The notes under the pieces are model-generated. The model searched no databases. It had not been told where the DNA came from and saw only the letters and a list, made by a program, of their open reading frames with translations. A program made the position numbers and the translations under genes. Shown here one piece after another: positions 37,796 to 47,693 of a DNA stretch of 64,000 bases (positions are counted from its first letter, which is position 1; every line of letters starts with the position of its first letter). Source of the stretch: an uncultured Alphaproteobacteria bacterium (GTDB lineage Bacteria; Pseudomonadota; Alphaproteobacteria; HIMB59); assembly GCA_902594145.1 (NCBI GenBank), contig CACJLA010000001.1:100543-164542 (forward strand), in the 5' to 3' direction.

Positions 37796-40700
37796 ATGAG
37801 ACAAATTAAGAAAATATTGATTGCCAATAGAAGTGAAATTGCAATTAGGATATCTCGTGCAGCAACAGAATTAGGCTTTAAAACAGTATCCATTTACTCT
37901 TACGAAGATCGTTTTGCATTACATCGCTTTAAAACAGATGAAAGTTATCTCGTTGGATCAGGATTAGGTCCTATACAAGCATACTTGGACTACAAAGGAA
38001 TCGTACAAATTGCGGTTAACTCAGGTTGTGATGCCATACACCCTGGATACGGCTTTTTATCTGAAAACCCAGAATTTGCTGATGAATGTGCAAAGTACAA
38101 TATAATTTTTGTTGGACCTTCACCAAATATTATGCGATCCCTCGGAAATAAAGTTGAAGCAAAAAAAACTGCTGGTAAAGCCAAAGTTCCAACCATACCT
38201 TCCACAGGACCTTTACCAAAAGATTTTAAAAAATGTAAAGATCTTGCAAAAAAAATCGGCTATCCGATTATGCTCAAAGCATCTTGGGGTGGTGGTGGTC
38301 GCGGGATGCGAGTTATAAAAAAAGAAACAGAGTTAGAAAATCATATTAATACTGCTAGAAGAGAGGCTAAAAGTGCTTTTGGAAAAGATGATGTATTTTT
38401 TGAAAAACTTATCGAAAAAGCATTTCATGTTGAGGTCCAAATAATTGGAGATACTCATGGAAACATAGTTCATCTTTTTGAGAGAGACTGTTCTCTTCAA
38501 AGGCGTCATCAAAAAGTAGTTGAAAGAGCTCCTGCTGCCTACTTGTCAGATAAAGAGAGAAATGCAATTTGTGAAGCTGGTGTGAGAATTGGAAAACAAG
38601 TTAACTATTCATGCGCTGGAACAGTAGAGTTTTTAATGGATGCTAAATCTAGAGATTTTTTTTTCATTGAAGTTAACCCAAGAGTTCAAGTTGAACATAC
38701 AGTTACAGAAGAAATAACCGGTATTGATATAGTTAAGGCCCAGTTTCTTTTAGCAGCTGGTGCTAAAATTGGTGATGACATATGTGGTGTACCACTTCAA
38801 GAAAATATTCACATGAAAGGTCATGCCATCCAATCACGAGTTACAACAGAGGATGCAGCCAATGATTTTGCTCCAGATTATGGAAAAATCAATGTTTATA
38901 GGTCTGCAAGTGGTCTTGGAATAAGATTAGATGCTGGAACTGCTTCAACAGGCACAATTATTACTCCATATTATGACTCTCTTTTAGTAAAAGTTACTGC
39001 GAAAGGTCAAACTCCTATTGAAGCAAAGAGAAGAATGAATAGAGCTTTGAGTGAGTTTCGTGTAAGAGGTGTAAAAACAAATATACCTTTTTTATTAAAA
39101 TTAATAAATCACGAAGGCTTTGATATATTTAAATACCATACAAAATTTATAGATAGTGAAAAAAGTTTATTCCAATTCACTGGTCGCAAAGATAGAGCAA
39201 CAAAGACATTAAATTTTTTAGCTGAAGTTATTGTTAACGGTAATCCTGAGGTTGCCAATCGACCAAAGCTAAGAGAAACAACACCAGCTAAACTCTCTGA
39301 CTATGGAATATCTAGATCTAAAAAAGCACAAGAAACAGTAAATAACACTTATAAACAAATTTTAGATGCCCAAGGTCCTCGAGGTGTTGCCGAGGCTGTA
39401 TTAAAAGAAAAACAATTACTCATCACAGACACTACTTTTAGAGACGCTCATCAGTCTTTGATTGCAACTCGAATGAGAACACAAGATATGTTAGGTATAA
39501 CTGATTTATACGAAGAAAGACTTAAGAATTTATTTTCAGTAGAGTGTTGGGGTGGCGCAACCTTTGATGTTGCATTAAGGTTTTTAAAAGAGGATCCATG
39601 GGAGCGCTTAGAAAAATTACGTGAACAAATGCCTTCAGCATTATTACAAATGTTATTTAGAGGATCCAATGCTCTAGGATACACAAACTATCCTGATAAC
39701 GTTCTTAGAAGGTTTATTCAACTTTCTGCTCAGTCAGGTATTGATGTTTTTAGAATATTTGATGCGTTAAATTGGATAGAAAATATGAGAGTATCTATTG
39801 ATGAAGTTTTGTTATCTGGAAAAATTTGTGAGGCTTCTATTTGTTATTCTGGTGATCTATCTTCACCTGTAGAAAAAAAATATACACTTGAATATTATTT
39901 AAATATGGCTCAAAAACTTGAAAAAATGGGGGTCCATTTTCTTGCAATTAAAGATATGGCAGGTTTATGTAAACCTAAGGCTGCAAAAATATTATTTAAA
40001 GAATTAAAGAAAAATATAAAAATCCCAATTCATTTTCATACACACGATACGAGTGGAAATGGTGTTGCAACATTGCTTAATGCCTCTGATGCTGGAGTAG
40101 ATATTGTTGACGTAGCAATTGACTCTTGGTCTGGTTTCACCTCACAACCTAGTTTCGGTGCTGTACTTGAATCACTTGATGGAAATGATAGAGATCCAAA
40201 AATTTCTTCTGCTGTTGTTAGGACTGCAGCAAATTATTGGGAAGGTGTAAGAAAGCAATATCAGCCTTTTGAAAGTAAAACTCGAACTAGTATGTCTGAA
40301 GTATATTTACATCAGATGCCAGGTGGGCAATATACTAATTTAAGAGAACAGGCAAGATCTATGGGTATTACAGATGAGAGATGGCCAGAATTGGCATCTA
40401 TGTATGCCGAAGTTAATAAAATATTTGGTGATGTTATTAAAGTTACCCCTATATCTAAAGTTGTTGGTGATATGGCAATTTATATGTTGGCAAATAATAT
40501 TCAAATTGAAGATGTTTTGGATCCCAAAAAAGATGTTGGTTTCCCTGCTTCAGTCATTGAGTTTTTTAGTGGCCGATTAGGTCAACCATATAAGGGTTTC
40601 CCCAAAGCACTTCAAAAGAAAATTTTAAAAGGAAAAAAACCAATTAATTATAGATTTGGTTCAAAACTACCCTCTTTAAAAATTAATAATAGAACTAAAG

Positions 40701-41260
40701 AATTAGAGAAAAACTATAATGAGATTATTTCTGAGAAAGATACAATTTCACAAATATTTTTTCCTGAGGTTTTTGATGAGTATATGAAACACAAAAAGAT
40801 ATTTGGGAACACTAGTGTTATCCCAACATCGAATTATTTCTTTGGTATGAATACAGATGAAGAAATATATGTCTCTATCGAACCGGGAAAAACATTAATC
40901 ATCAGATACTTCACTTTAAGTGAACCTAATGAAAAAGGTTTCAGGACAGTTTATTTTGAATTAAATGGTCAGGCTAGATCAGTTGACATTAAAGACAATT
41001 CTATAGCAGTAGATGATTTGGCTAAAGAAATTGCTGACCCAAGTAACAAAAATCATGTTGCTGCTCCAATCCCAGGTTTACTTGTAGATGTCGCAGTCAC
41101 AGAAGGAATAAAAGTGCCCAAAGGTTCTAAATTATGCACTATTGAGGCGATGAAAATGGAAACGGTTATTTATGCCGACCAATCTGGAACCGTAGAGAAA
41201 CTTTGTGTAAAAGCTGGTGAAAATATTGAAGCCAGGCAACTTTTATTAATTATAAAATAA
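37796..41260 (+). CDS. pyc: Pyruvate carboxylase
   Basis: 1154 aa; biotin carboxylase, carboxyltransferase (DTTFRDAHQSL) and biotinyl EAMKMETVI domains. Confidence 0.97.
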   Translation: MRQIKKILIANRSEIAIRISRAATELGFKTVSIYSYEDRFALHRFKTDESYLVGSGLGPIQAYLDYKGIVQIAVNSGCDAIHPGYGFLSENPEFADECAKYNIIFVGPSPNIMRSLGNKVEAKKTAGKAKVPTIPSTGPLPKDFKKCKDLAKKIGYPIMLKASWGGGGRGMRVIKKETELENHINTARREAKSAFGKDDVFFEKLIEKAFHVEVQIIGDTHGNIVHLFERDCSLQRRHQKVVERAPAAYLSDKERNAICEAGVRIGKQVNYSCAGTVEFLMDAKSRDFFFIEVNPRVQVEHTVTEEITGIDIVKAQFLLAAGAKIGDDICGVPLQENIHMKGHAIQSRVTTEDAANDFAPDYGKINVYRSASGLGIRLDAGTASTGTIITPYYDSLLVKVTAKGQTPIEAKRRMNRALSEFRVRGVKTNIPFLLKLINHEGFDIFKYHTKFIDSEKSLFQFTGRKDRATKTLNFLAEVIVNGNPEVANRPKLRETTPAKLSDYGISRSKKAQETVNNTYKQILDAQGPRGVAEAVLKEKQLLITDTTFRDAHQSLIATRMRTQDMLGITDLYEERLKNLFSVECWGGATFDVALRFLKEDPWERLEKLREQMPSALLQMLFRGSNALGYTNYPDNVLRRFIQLSAQSGIDVFRIFDALNWIENMRVSIDEVLLSGKICEASICYSGDLSSPVEKKYTLEYYLNMAQKLEKMGVHFLAIKDMAGLCKPKAAKILFKELKKNIKIPIHFHTHDTSGNGVATLLNASDAGVDIVDVAIDSWSGFTSQPSFGAVLESLDGNDRDPKISSAVVRTAANYWEGVRKQYQPFESKTRTSMSEVYLHQMPGGQYTNLREQARSMGITDERWPELASMYAEVNKIFGDVIKVTPISKVVGDMAIYMLANNIQIEDVLDPKKDVGFPASVIEFFSGRLGQPYKGFPKALQKKILKGKKPINYRFGSKLPSLKINNRTKELEKNYNEIISEKDTISQIFFPEVFDEYMKHKKIFGNTSVIPTSNYFFGMNTDEEIYVSIEPGKTLIIRYFTLSEPNEKGFRTVYFELNGQARSVDIKDNSIAVDDLAKEIADPSNKNHVAAPIPGLLVDVAVTEGIKVPKGSKLCTIEAMKMETVIYADQSGTVEKLCVKAGENIEARQLLLIIK

Positions 41261-41292
41261 TTTTTTTAACGATAATATGATAACTATTTACC

Positions 41293-42231
41293 GTGGTCAA
41301 AAAAGTTATAACAGCTAAACATAGAGGTTTTTGTGCTGGTGTTGAGAGAGCAGTCGAGATGGTAGAAAAAAGCCTTACAAAATATGGAGCTCCAATTTAT
41401 GTTCGCCATGAGATTGTTCACAATAAATTTGTTGTTAACAATTTAAGAGAAAAAGGCGTTGTATTTGTTGACTCGTTAGAGGAAATTCCAAAAAATACAA
41501 AACAACCAGTTATTTTTTCTGCTCATGGTGTTGCACAAAGAGTCATCAACAAAGCCAAAGATTATAATTTATTATTTTACGACGCCATTTGCCCATTAGT
41601 CAGCAAGATTCATAAAGAAATAATTCAGTTAGAAAATAATGAATACAAAATAATAATGATTGGTCATGAACATCACCCAGAAGTTGATGGAACCGCGGGC
41701 CAATTAAAGGACATTAGTAATTTAACTCTAGTACAAGATATCGGAGATGTTGAAAAATTATATTTTTCTTCAAGCCAAAAACTTGCCTACATAACTCAAA
41801 CAACGCTATCAGTATTTGACACACAAGATATTGTTGATGCACTAGAAAAAAAATATCCTTTAATTCTTGCGCCTAAAAAATCGGATATTTGTTATGCAAC
41901 ATCTAATAGGCAATTATCTGTACAAGAGATGTCTAAAAATGTTGATGCTTTTTTCGTCATTGGGGCCCACAATAGCTCTAATTCAATAAGGTTGGTCGAG
42001 ACTGCTAAAAGATTTGGCTGCAAACATAGTGAACTAATCGAAAATATAAATGACTTTGATTATTTAACCCTAGCAGAATTCAACACAATAGGTCTAACAG
42101 CTAGTGCCTCCGCTCCCGAAGAGCAATTAAATATGTTCATTGATCAAATTAAAAAGATCTATGCAATTGAAGTTTTAAATTTCAAAGAGGATGAAAATAT
42201 AACTTTTAAAATACCAAATTTTCTTAATTAA
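41293..42231 (+). CDS. ispH: 4-hydroxy-3-methylbut-2-enyl diphosphate reductase
   Basis: AKHRGFCAGVERAV, YDAICPLVSKIHKE, GLTASASAPE. Confidence 0.96.
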   Translation: MVKKVITAKHRGFCAGVERAVEMVEKSLTKYGAPIYVRHEIVHNKFVVNNLREKGVVFVDSLEEIPKNTKQPVIFSAHGVAQRVINKAKDYNLLFYDAICPLVSKIHKEIIQLENNEYKIIMIGHEHHPEVDGTAGQLKDISNLTLVQDIGDVEKLYFSSSQKLAYITQTTLSVFDTQDIVDALEKKYPLILAPKKSDICYATSNRQLSVQEMSKNVDAFFVIGAHNSSNSIRLVETAKRFGCKHSELIENINDFDYLTLAEFNTIGLTASASAPEEQLNMFIDQIKKIYAIEVLNFKEDENITFKIPNFLN

Positions 42232-43039
42232 ATTTTTTTCTGTAAAAAATATCTACTAAAGTCATATGAGGAAGGGTTAAAGCAGCTAATCCAATAAACA
42301 AAGTTTTTATAAACGACTCTTCAAAAGAATAATTATTATAAAGATAGAGTATCGCTAAGATACCTCCAACCCATGTCAATAAAGTAAAAGAGATAGTAGT
42401 TATGGTTACAAACTTATTGTTAGATAAGTGTTTTGAGGTATCTTTAAGTATTGATTTGACGTGTTTAAATGTATGAATAAAGCAAAAATAAATTGAGAAA
42501 GCAACTAGTGGTTCAGTTAAAAAAACAATCAGTAGTACAATAATCATTTCAAATAGACCCCATCTTAATCTTGGTACAATGAATGCTAAGTAACTATATC
42601 TAAGTAATAGAATGATGTAGAAAAAATATGCTATGAAAAGATAGTTTTGAAGATGAACAAAAGATGAATTAGATAAAAAAGCAAATATTTCAAATGTTTC
42701 ACTTGGGTGAAAAAAAATAATTCCAAATACAATATTTAAACCATGGGTCATCGATATTGACCATTTATATTTTCCTAATTCTAAATAAGACCAATCACAT
42801 AATCCAAAATGAATTACACTCATAAAAATGAATAAAAATAAAGCGACTACAGGAAAGTAAATCCAAAACACAATTACAGACGCAGATATAATTAAATATG
42901 AGATAACAAAAATAAAAAAATCTTTTCTTGTCTTGTATCCTAATAAAGCTGCGACAGCTCCATCAAAAGAGCCGTGGGGAACGCCTATGAACGAAACCAT
43001 ACAAAGTGCGAGTAATGAGATAAAGCTTAGTTCATACAT
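42224..43039 (-). CDS. blh: Beta-carotene 15,15'-dioxygenase (Brp/Blh family)
   Basis: GVPHGSFDGAVA, IHFGLCDW, FIHTFKHVKS; polytopic; at end of crt operon. Confidence 0.92.
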   Translation of the reverse strand: MYELSFISLLALCMVSFIGVPHGSFDGAVAALLGYKTRKDFFIFVISYLIISASVIVFWIYFPVVALFLFIFMSVIHFGLCDWSYLELGKYKWSISMTHGLNIVFGIIFFHPSETFEIFAFLSNSSFVHLQNYLFIAYFFYIILLLRYSYLAFIVPRLRWGLFEMIIVLLIVFLTEPLVAFSIYFCFIHTFKHVKSILKDTSKHLSNNKFVTITTISFTLLTWVGGILAILYLYNNYSFEESFIKTLFIGLAALTLPHMTLVDIFYRKKFN

Positions 43040-44125
43040 TTAGTTAATAATAGTGCCAAGAGCACTTTTTATAAATTTATATTTAGGCATTGACATCATT
43101 ACCTTTAATTTTGTTGCATTGCCAGATATACCCATCATAAATGATGCAAACTCATTCCCATTTAGCGAATTAGCCATATTAATAAAGGTTTTTTCAGTCT
43201 CATTATTATTTTTTAAGTAATTTACAAATACCTTATCCATCCACTGATCAAAAAAGGAATGATATTTTTTCTTAGATCCATAATTATTTTTCAACAAATT
43301 TCTTAGAAAAAAAGAAAAAGCATAACCAGTTGATATTTTAGTAGCGCCCCCTCTTGTGCCAATATTAATATAATTTTTGTAAGATTTATTTCTAATATCA
43401 TACATCGGCAGAGCACCTTTTTCTTCGTCAACTATTGTATATTCAGTTATCTTTAACATTGTCTCAATATATTTTTTAATTTGATCTTTATACCAACTAT
43501 CAGCCTGGATTTCTGAGGAGAAAACTGTTGACTCAACTAATACTTTATTTTCACTTATTGGCAAACAATACATAAAATGTAATCCAACATTTTGCTCAAC
43601 ACGAAAATCCATTATTGTAACTTTTTTGTTATTAATAACTTGCTTAGTATCTATAAGGTACCCAAAGAAATGCTGTTTAACTTTATTTTCTTCTAATTTT
43701 GGCGTTCTTGAGTCATAAATTTTCTTTGCAAAAACTCTTTCGCCGTTATCAAGCTCAATCTCAAAGTATTTCTCTAAATTAGTAATACTTTGAACATTTA
43801 GGGTTTTAATCGACAAGTTTTTTAAGTTGCCTAAACAATATTTTTTCCAATCTTGAAACCGTATTGTGCAATATGGTAAATCTTTAGTTTCATGAAATAT
43901 ACATTCATTTGCAAAGTAAAATTCCCAATTAAACCATTTTTTTTGTGCAAGATGACTAAAATTTTCCATCCATTCTGTCATCCAAAATGCAAAAAAATTA
44001 TTTCTTTTATTATGATATTCTTTATCGATACCAATAAGACTATGACTTGTTCCCTCATATTTTAACTTAGCTGTAGCTAGAGCACTAGCGCCCATACCTA
44101 TAAAAGCTACGTCATATATTTTCAT
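43040..44125 (-). CDS. crtY: Lycopene beta-cyclase
   Basis: DVAFIGMGASAL, KQHFFGYLIDT, IMDFR, GTRGGATKISTGYAF. Confidence 0.92.
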   Translation of the reverse strand: MKIYDVAFIGMGASALATAKLKYEGTSHSLIGIDKEYHNKRNNFFAFWMTEWMENFSHLAQKKWFNWEFYFANECIFHETKDLPYCTIRFQDWKKYCLGNLKNLSIKTLNVQSITNLEKYFEIELDNGERVFAKKIYDSRTPKLEENKVKQHFFGYLIDTKQVINNKKVTIMDFRVEQNVGLHFMYCLPISENKVLVESTVFSSEIQADSWYKDQIKKYIETMLKITEYTIVDEEKGALPMYDIRNKSYKNYINIGTRGGATKISTGYAFSFFLRNLLKNNYGSKKKYHSFFDQWMDKVFVNYLKNNNETEKTFINMANSLNGNEFASFMMGISGNATKLKVMMSMPKYKFIKSALGTIIN

Positions 44126-44987
44126 TTTTAAAATTATCTCTAATTGGTTTATAGGTTGTAAAAATACTCTTTAAAAATAAAAATTCAGGTACTGAAACTA
44201 TTGTAATCCATAATTTCTCTAATTTATTCAAATAAACTCTTTCAAATTGATAAGTATATCCTTTCTTTTTAATTTTGTTACCAATACCTTTATAAATTTT
44301 TGCTGCAAAAAATATCCCTAACCTTGTTCTTAGAGGAATAAATTTCATGCCACAAAAACCATTTGCATAAAATTTTTCAGAGAGTTCTATTAAATTTTTA
44401 ATTGATAATTCAATTATTTTATTTTTTTGATCATCTATATTATCATTTTTTAAATCATTTAAGGTGATTTGACCTATCCATTCCTTAGGCAAATATACTC
44501 TGTTTAATTTGGCATCTTCAAAAACGTCCCTCGCAATATTAGTCAATTGCATTGCAATGCCAAGATCAACAGCATGCTTTCTTGCTTCATTATTTTTAGT
44601 ATTAATAATTGGTAGCATCATTAAACCGACTGTTCCAGCCACTCTATAAGAATACTCTACTAATTCTTTCTCATCAGCAATTCTTACTTTTTTTTGATCA
44701 CTTATTAATCCATCTATTAGATCATTTAAAATATTTAAATTAATTTGGTTTTGTTCAAAGAAAATGTTTATTTCAGATGTTTTATTTTCTCTAACTTGTA
44801 AGAATATATCTTTTATTTGAGAGGACGTATCTAAATCAGAACTATCAGCAATGTCATCTAGATAGCGGCATATACTATATAGTTTTGATGCAGCAATCCT
44901 ATTTTTTTTCGGTAAAAAAAAACTTGCCCAGTAAAAACTTTTACCTTCTGATTTAATGCTATAGGTGTTTGTTTTAAAAGATGTCAC
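44112..44987 (-). CDS. crtB: Phytoene synthase
   Basis: FYWASFFLPKKNRIAA, CRYLDDIAD, AMQLTNIARDVFEDA. Confidence 0.95.
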   Translation of the reverse strand: MTSFKTNTYSIKSEGKSFYWASFFLPKKNRIAASKLYSICRYLDDIADSSDLDTSSQIKDIFLQVRENKTSEINIFFEQNQINLNILNDLIDGLISDQKKVRIADEKELVEYSYRVAGTVGLMMLPIINTKNNEARKHAVDLGIAMQLTNIARDVFEDAKLNRVYLPKEWIGQITLNDLKNDNIDDQKNKIIELSIKNLIELSEKFYANGFCGMKFIPLRTRLGIFFAAKIYKGIGNKIKKKGYTYQFERVYLNKLEKLWITIVSVPEFLFLKSIFTTYKPIRDNFKNENI

Positions 44988-44988
44988 C

Positions 44989-46476
44989 TTAATGACTAAC
45001 TTTAAAATCCTTAATTATAAGTTTCTCAATCACCTTAGCTGAACATAGCACTCCTGGTATTCCAGCTCCTGGATGTGATCCTGCTGCAGAGAAATACAGA
45101 TTTGATATTTTTTTATCTTTATTGTGATAACGAAACCATGCTGATTGAGAAAAAATTGGAGCCACTGAAAACCCTGCTCCATATTTTGATCTATAATCTT
45201 TTTTAAAATCTTCAGGAGTCATCCAAAACTCTGCTTCTATATTTTCTGTTAATCCCGGCATAATAGTTCTATCTAAGGCTTCGACTATTTTATCTTTAAG
45301 TTTTGGCCCTTCTGAATCCCATTTAACATTTCCTTGAAGATTAGGAACAGGGCATAACACGTAAAAACTATCACACCCCTCAGGAGCAAAAGTTTCATCT
45401 GTTGCAGTGGGACGATGAAGATAAAGTGAAAAATCTTCTGTTAAAATTTTTCTTTCAAAAATATCGTGAAGTAATTCTTTATATCTTTCAGACATCCAAA
45501 TAGTGTGGTGAGCAACGTCTGAAAATTTTTTCCTAGAGCCAAAAAAAAGAACATACAGGCCCATAGAATATTGCGTAAATTTTTTAGGCTTTAAAAGACT
45601 GTCTCTAGAATACTTTGAAGGCAACATCTCACTATAAACTGTTGGAGGATCTGCATTACAAATTACAAGATCTGCTTCTATTTTGCTTCCATCTGTAAGT
45701 ACAACGTTTTCTGCTTTACCGTTACTAATAGAAATTCTTCCAACATCTGACTGTTTTTTTATTTCAATTCCTTGCCTTACCATTAAATTTTCTAGCTCTT
45801 TTACAATTTTACCTGTGCCGCCCATACAAAAGTACACTCCCCATTTCCGCTCAAGGTAGTGTATCAAGGCGTATATAGATGTTGTTGTAAATGGATTACC
45901 TCCAACTAACAAAGGATGTATTGAAAATGCTTTACGTAAATATTTGTTTTTTAATTTGTTATTTACCAATTGGCTAACTGTTAAATAGCTTTTTAGTTTG
46001 ATTAAAGAGGGTAATTGTTTTGCCATTTCCCAGAATGAAATAAACGGCTTATCTGACAGCTTCTCAAAGCCTACCTCAAAAATCTCTTTTGACGTTTTTA
46101 ATAATTTGTCATATCCTTTGACATCATTTTCATCAAATTTTCTAATTTCATTATTTGTATCTTCTATAGAGGGTCTATAATCAAATGTTTTTCCATTATG
46201 AAAGTAAAACCTATACCAAGGATCTAGGGGTTTGAAATCTAAATGATCATTGAGGTCTTCTCCAAATAACTCAAATAGTTCTTCAAACAAGAAGGGTGCA
46301 GTTATTACTGTTGGTCCGGCATCATGCTTGTAGCCACCTTTCTCAAAAACTCTAGCTCTTCCACCGAGCATGTTAAGCCTCTCAATAAGTGTGACGTCAA
46401 AACCTAGCTTTCTACACCTTAACGCTGCAGCTAGACCACCAAATCCTCCACCAATAACTACAACTTTTTTGCTCAA
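44989..46476 (-). CDS. crtI: Phytoene desaturase
   Basis: VVVIGGGFGGLAAALRC, C-terminal YFSAAGSHPGAGIPGVLCSAK. Confidence 0.96.
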   Translation of the reverse strand: MSKKVVVIGGGFGGLAAALRCRKLGFDVTLIERLNMLGGRARVFEKGGYKHDAGPTVITAPFLFEELFELFGEDLNDHLDFKPLDPWYRFYFHNGKTFDYRPSIEDTNNEIRKFDENDVKGYDKLLKTSKEIFEVGFEKLSDKPFISFWEMAKQLPSLIKLKSYLTVSQLVNNKLKNKYLRKAFSIHPLLVGGNPFTTTSIYALIHYLERKWGVYFCMGGTGKIVKELENLMVRQGIEIKKQSDVGRISISNGKAENVVLTDGSKIEADLVICNADPPTVYSEMLPSKYSRDSLLKPKKFTQYSMGLYVLFFGSRKKFSDVAHHTIWMSERYKELLHDIFERKILTEDFSLYLHRPTATDETFAPEGCDSFYVLCPVPNLQGNVKWDSEGPKLKDKIVEALDRTIMPGLTENIEAEFWMTPEDFKKDYRSKYGAGFSVAPIFSQSAWFRYHNKDKKISNLYFSAAGSHPGAGIPGVLCSAKVIEKLIIKDFKVSH

Positions 46477-46508
46477 GATAATAAAATATAGGAATTTTAG
46501 ATAAAAAA

Positions 46509-46537
46509 AAACCAGGCAAGTTAGCCTTGCCTGGTTT
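46509..46537 (-). terminator. Rho-independent terminator between proteorhodopsin and crtI
   Basis: Minus strand AAACCAGGCAAG-GCTAA-CTTGCCTGGTTTTTTTTT. Confidence 0.9.
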
Positions 46538-46557
46538 AAACAGGTTATAAAGCTTTA

Positions 46558-47328
46558 TTAAGCTTTTTTGCCACCTGAAGATGCTACAGCAGCAGCCCAA
46601 ATAACTGCGACAAAAGCGATCTTATTCACAACGTCAGCAATATTATAGATAACGTTTAAAGTTACGGCATCAGCCCCTCCAGTTAAATAACCGAAGAAAT
46701 ATCCTAAAGGATAAATAGCCCAACCAACTGTAACGATCCATCTCATTGTATTGAAAGCTGTTTGAACAGCTGCAGGACACTTGTCAGCAGCAGCTTTACC
46801 AGCTTCACCAGCAAAAATTTCATATAAAATGTATGCCCAACCAGCTAGACCTACAATGAATCCTGCCCATGCGTTGATGAAGCCTGCTTCACCAGCATAA
46901 CCAGCAACGAGCATCACTAAAGTACCAATTAATAGTCTCCAGAAAATACCAGCTGAAACTGTAGCAACAGCAGCAAGGATTATATAAAATTCAATCATCT
47001 GTAAAGGAACAGTGATTAACCAGTCAACATATCTATAAACAGTAGGTGTAGCACCTGTTGTTACCCACACTTCTCTCATGTAGAAGTAGTGAACTGCAGC
47101 AACTAAGCAAACAAGACCACCAAGTGCAAGAGATGTCTTCCACTTACCTGATACGTTGTTAGTCTCTAAAAAAAAGAATGCAGTAGCGGCAACCATACAC
47201 ATTGAGATAACCCAAAAAGATATCCCAACAAAGTCGTTTGGCTCTAAGCCAACGCTTGCAGAAGCTATTCCAGGAAGTGCAACTAGTGCAGCTGTTGGGA
47301 TAGCCATTGATTTCAAAAACTTAATCAT
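46558..47328 (-). CDS. Proteorhodopsin (Gln at tuning position, predicted blue-absorbing)
   Basis: RYVDWLITVPLQMIEFY (D97/T101/Q105/E108 numbering by motif alignment), AVHYFYM His, Schiff-base Lys in ADVVNKIAF, signal peptide. Confidence 0.97.
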   Translation of the reverse strand: MIKFLKSMAIPTAALVALPGIASASVGLEPNDFVGISFWVISMCMVAATAFFFLETNNVSGKWKTSLALGGLVCLVAAVHYFYMREVWVTTGATPTVYRYVDWLITVPLQMIEFYIILAAVATVSAGIFWRLLIGTLVMLVAGYAGEAGFINAWAGFIVGLAGWAYILYEIFAGEAGKAAADKCPAAVQTAFNTMRWIVTVGWAIYPLGYFFGYLTGGADAVTLNVIYNIADVVNKIAFVAVIWAAAVASSGGKKA

Positions 47329-47467
47329 TGAGTACTCCTTTTCTTAAGTTCTAAAACTTATAGCAGAATCCTAAAAATATGGATTTGCTAATTTGAAGGG
47401 ATTATAGGTATAAATTGCAAAAAAAAAATACTTAATATGCCTTTTATTAATATATTTTGGGAGTATA

Positions 47468-47689
47468 GTGGGTAAAAAAATGGCTATTTTTCAAGATAGT
47501 GTATTGTTTAATGGGTTTTTATTCTTTTTATCCACATTGTTGTTATGGATAATACTAAAGTTCAATAAAAGCTATATAAATCATAAAAAAACCAAGAAAA
47601 TCATTAATTTCATTATTTATCTGGTTTTTATTGGGATCATTATATTCATTTTTGATAATCATACGTCACATTATTTAGATAACTTTTAA
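47468..47689 (+). CDS. Small two-TM membrane protein upstream of GGPP synthase
   Basis: 73 aa GTG-start ORF, 4 nt before crtE; two hydrophobic segments. Confidence 0.55.
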   Translation: MGKKMAIFQDSVLFNGFLFFLSTLLLWIILKFNKSYINHKKTKKIINFIIYLVFIGIIIFIFDNHTSHYLDNF

Positions 47690-47693
47690 GTAC

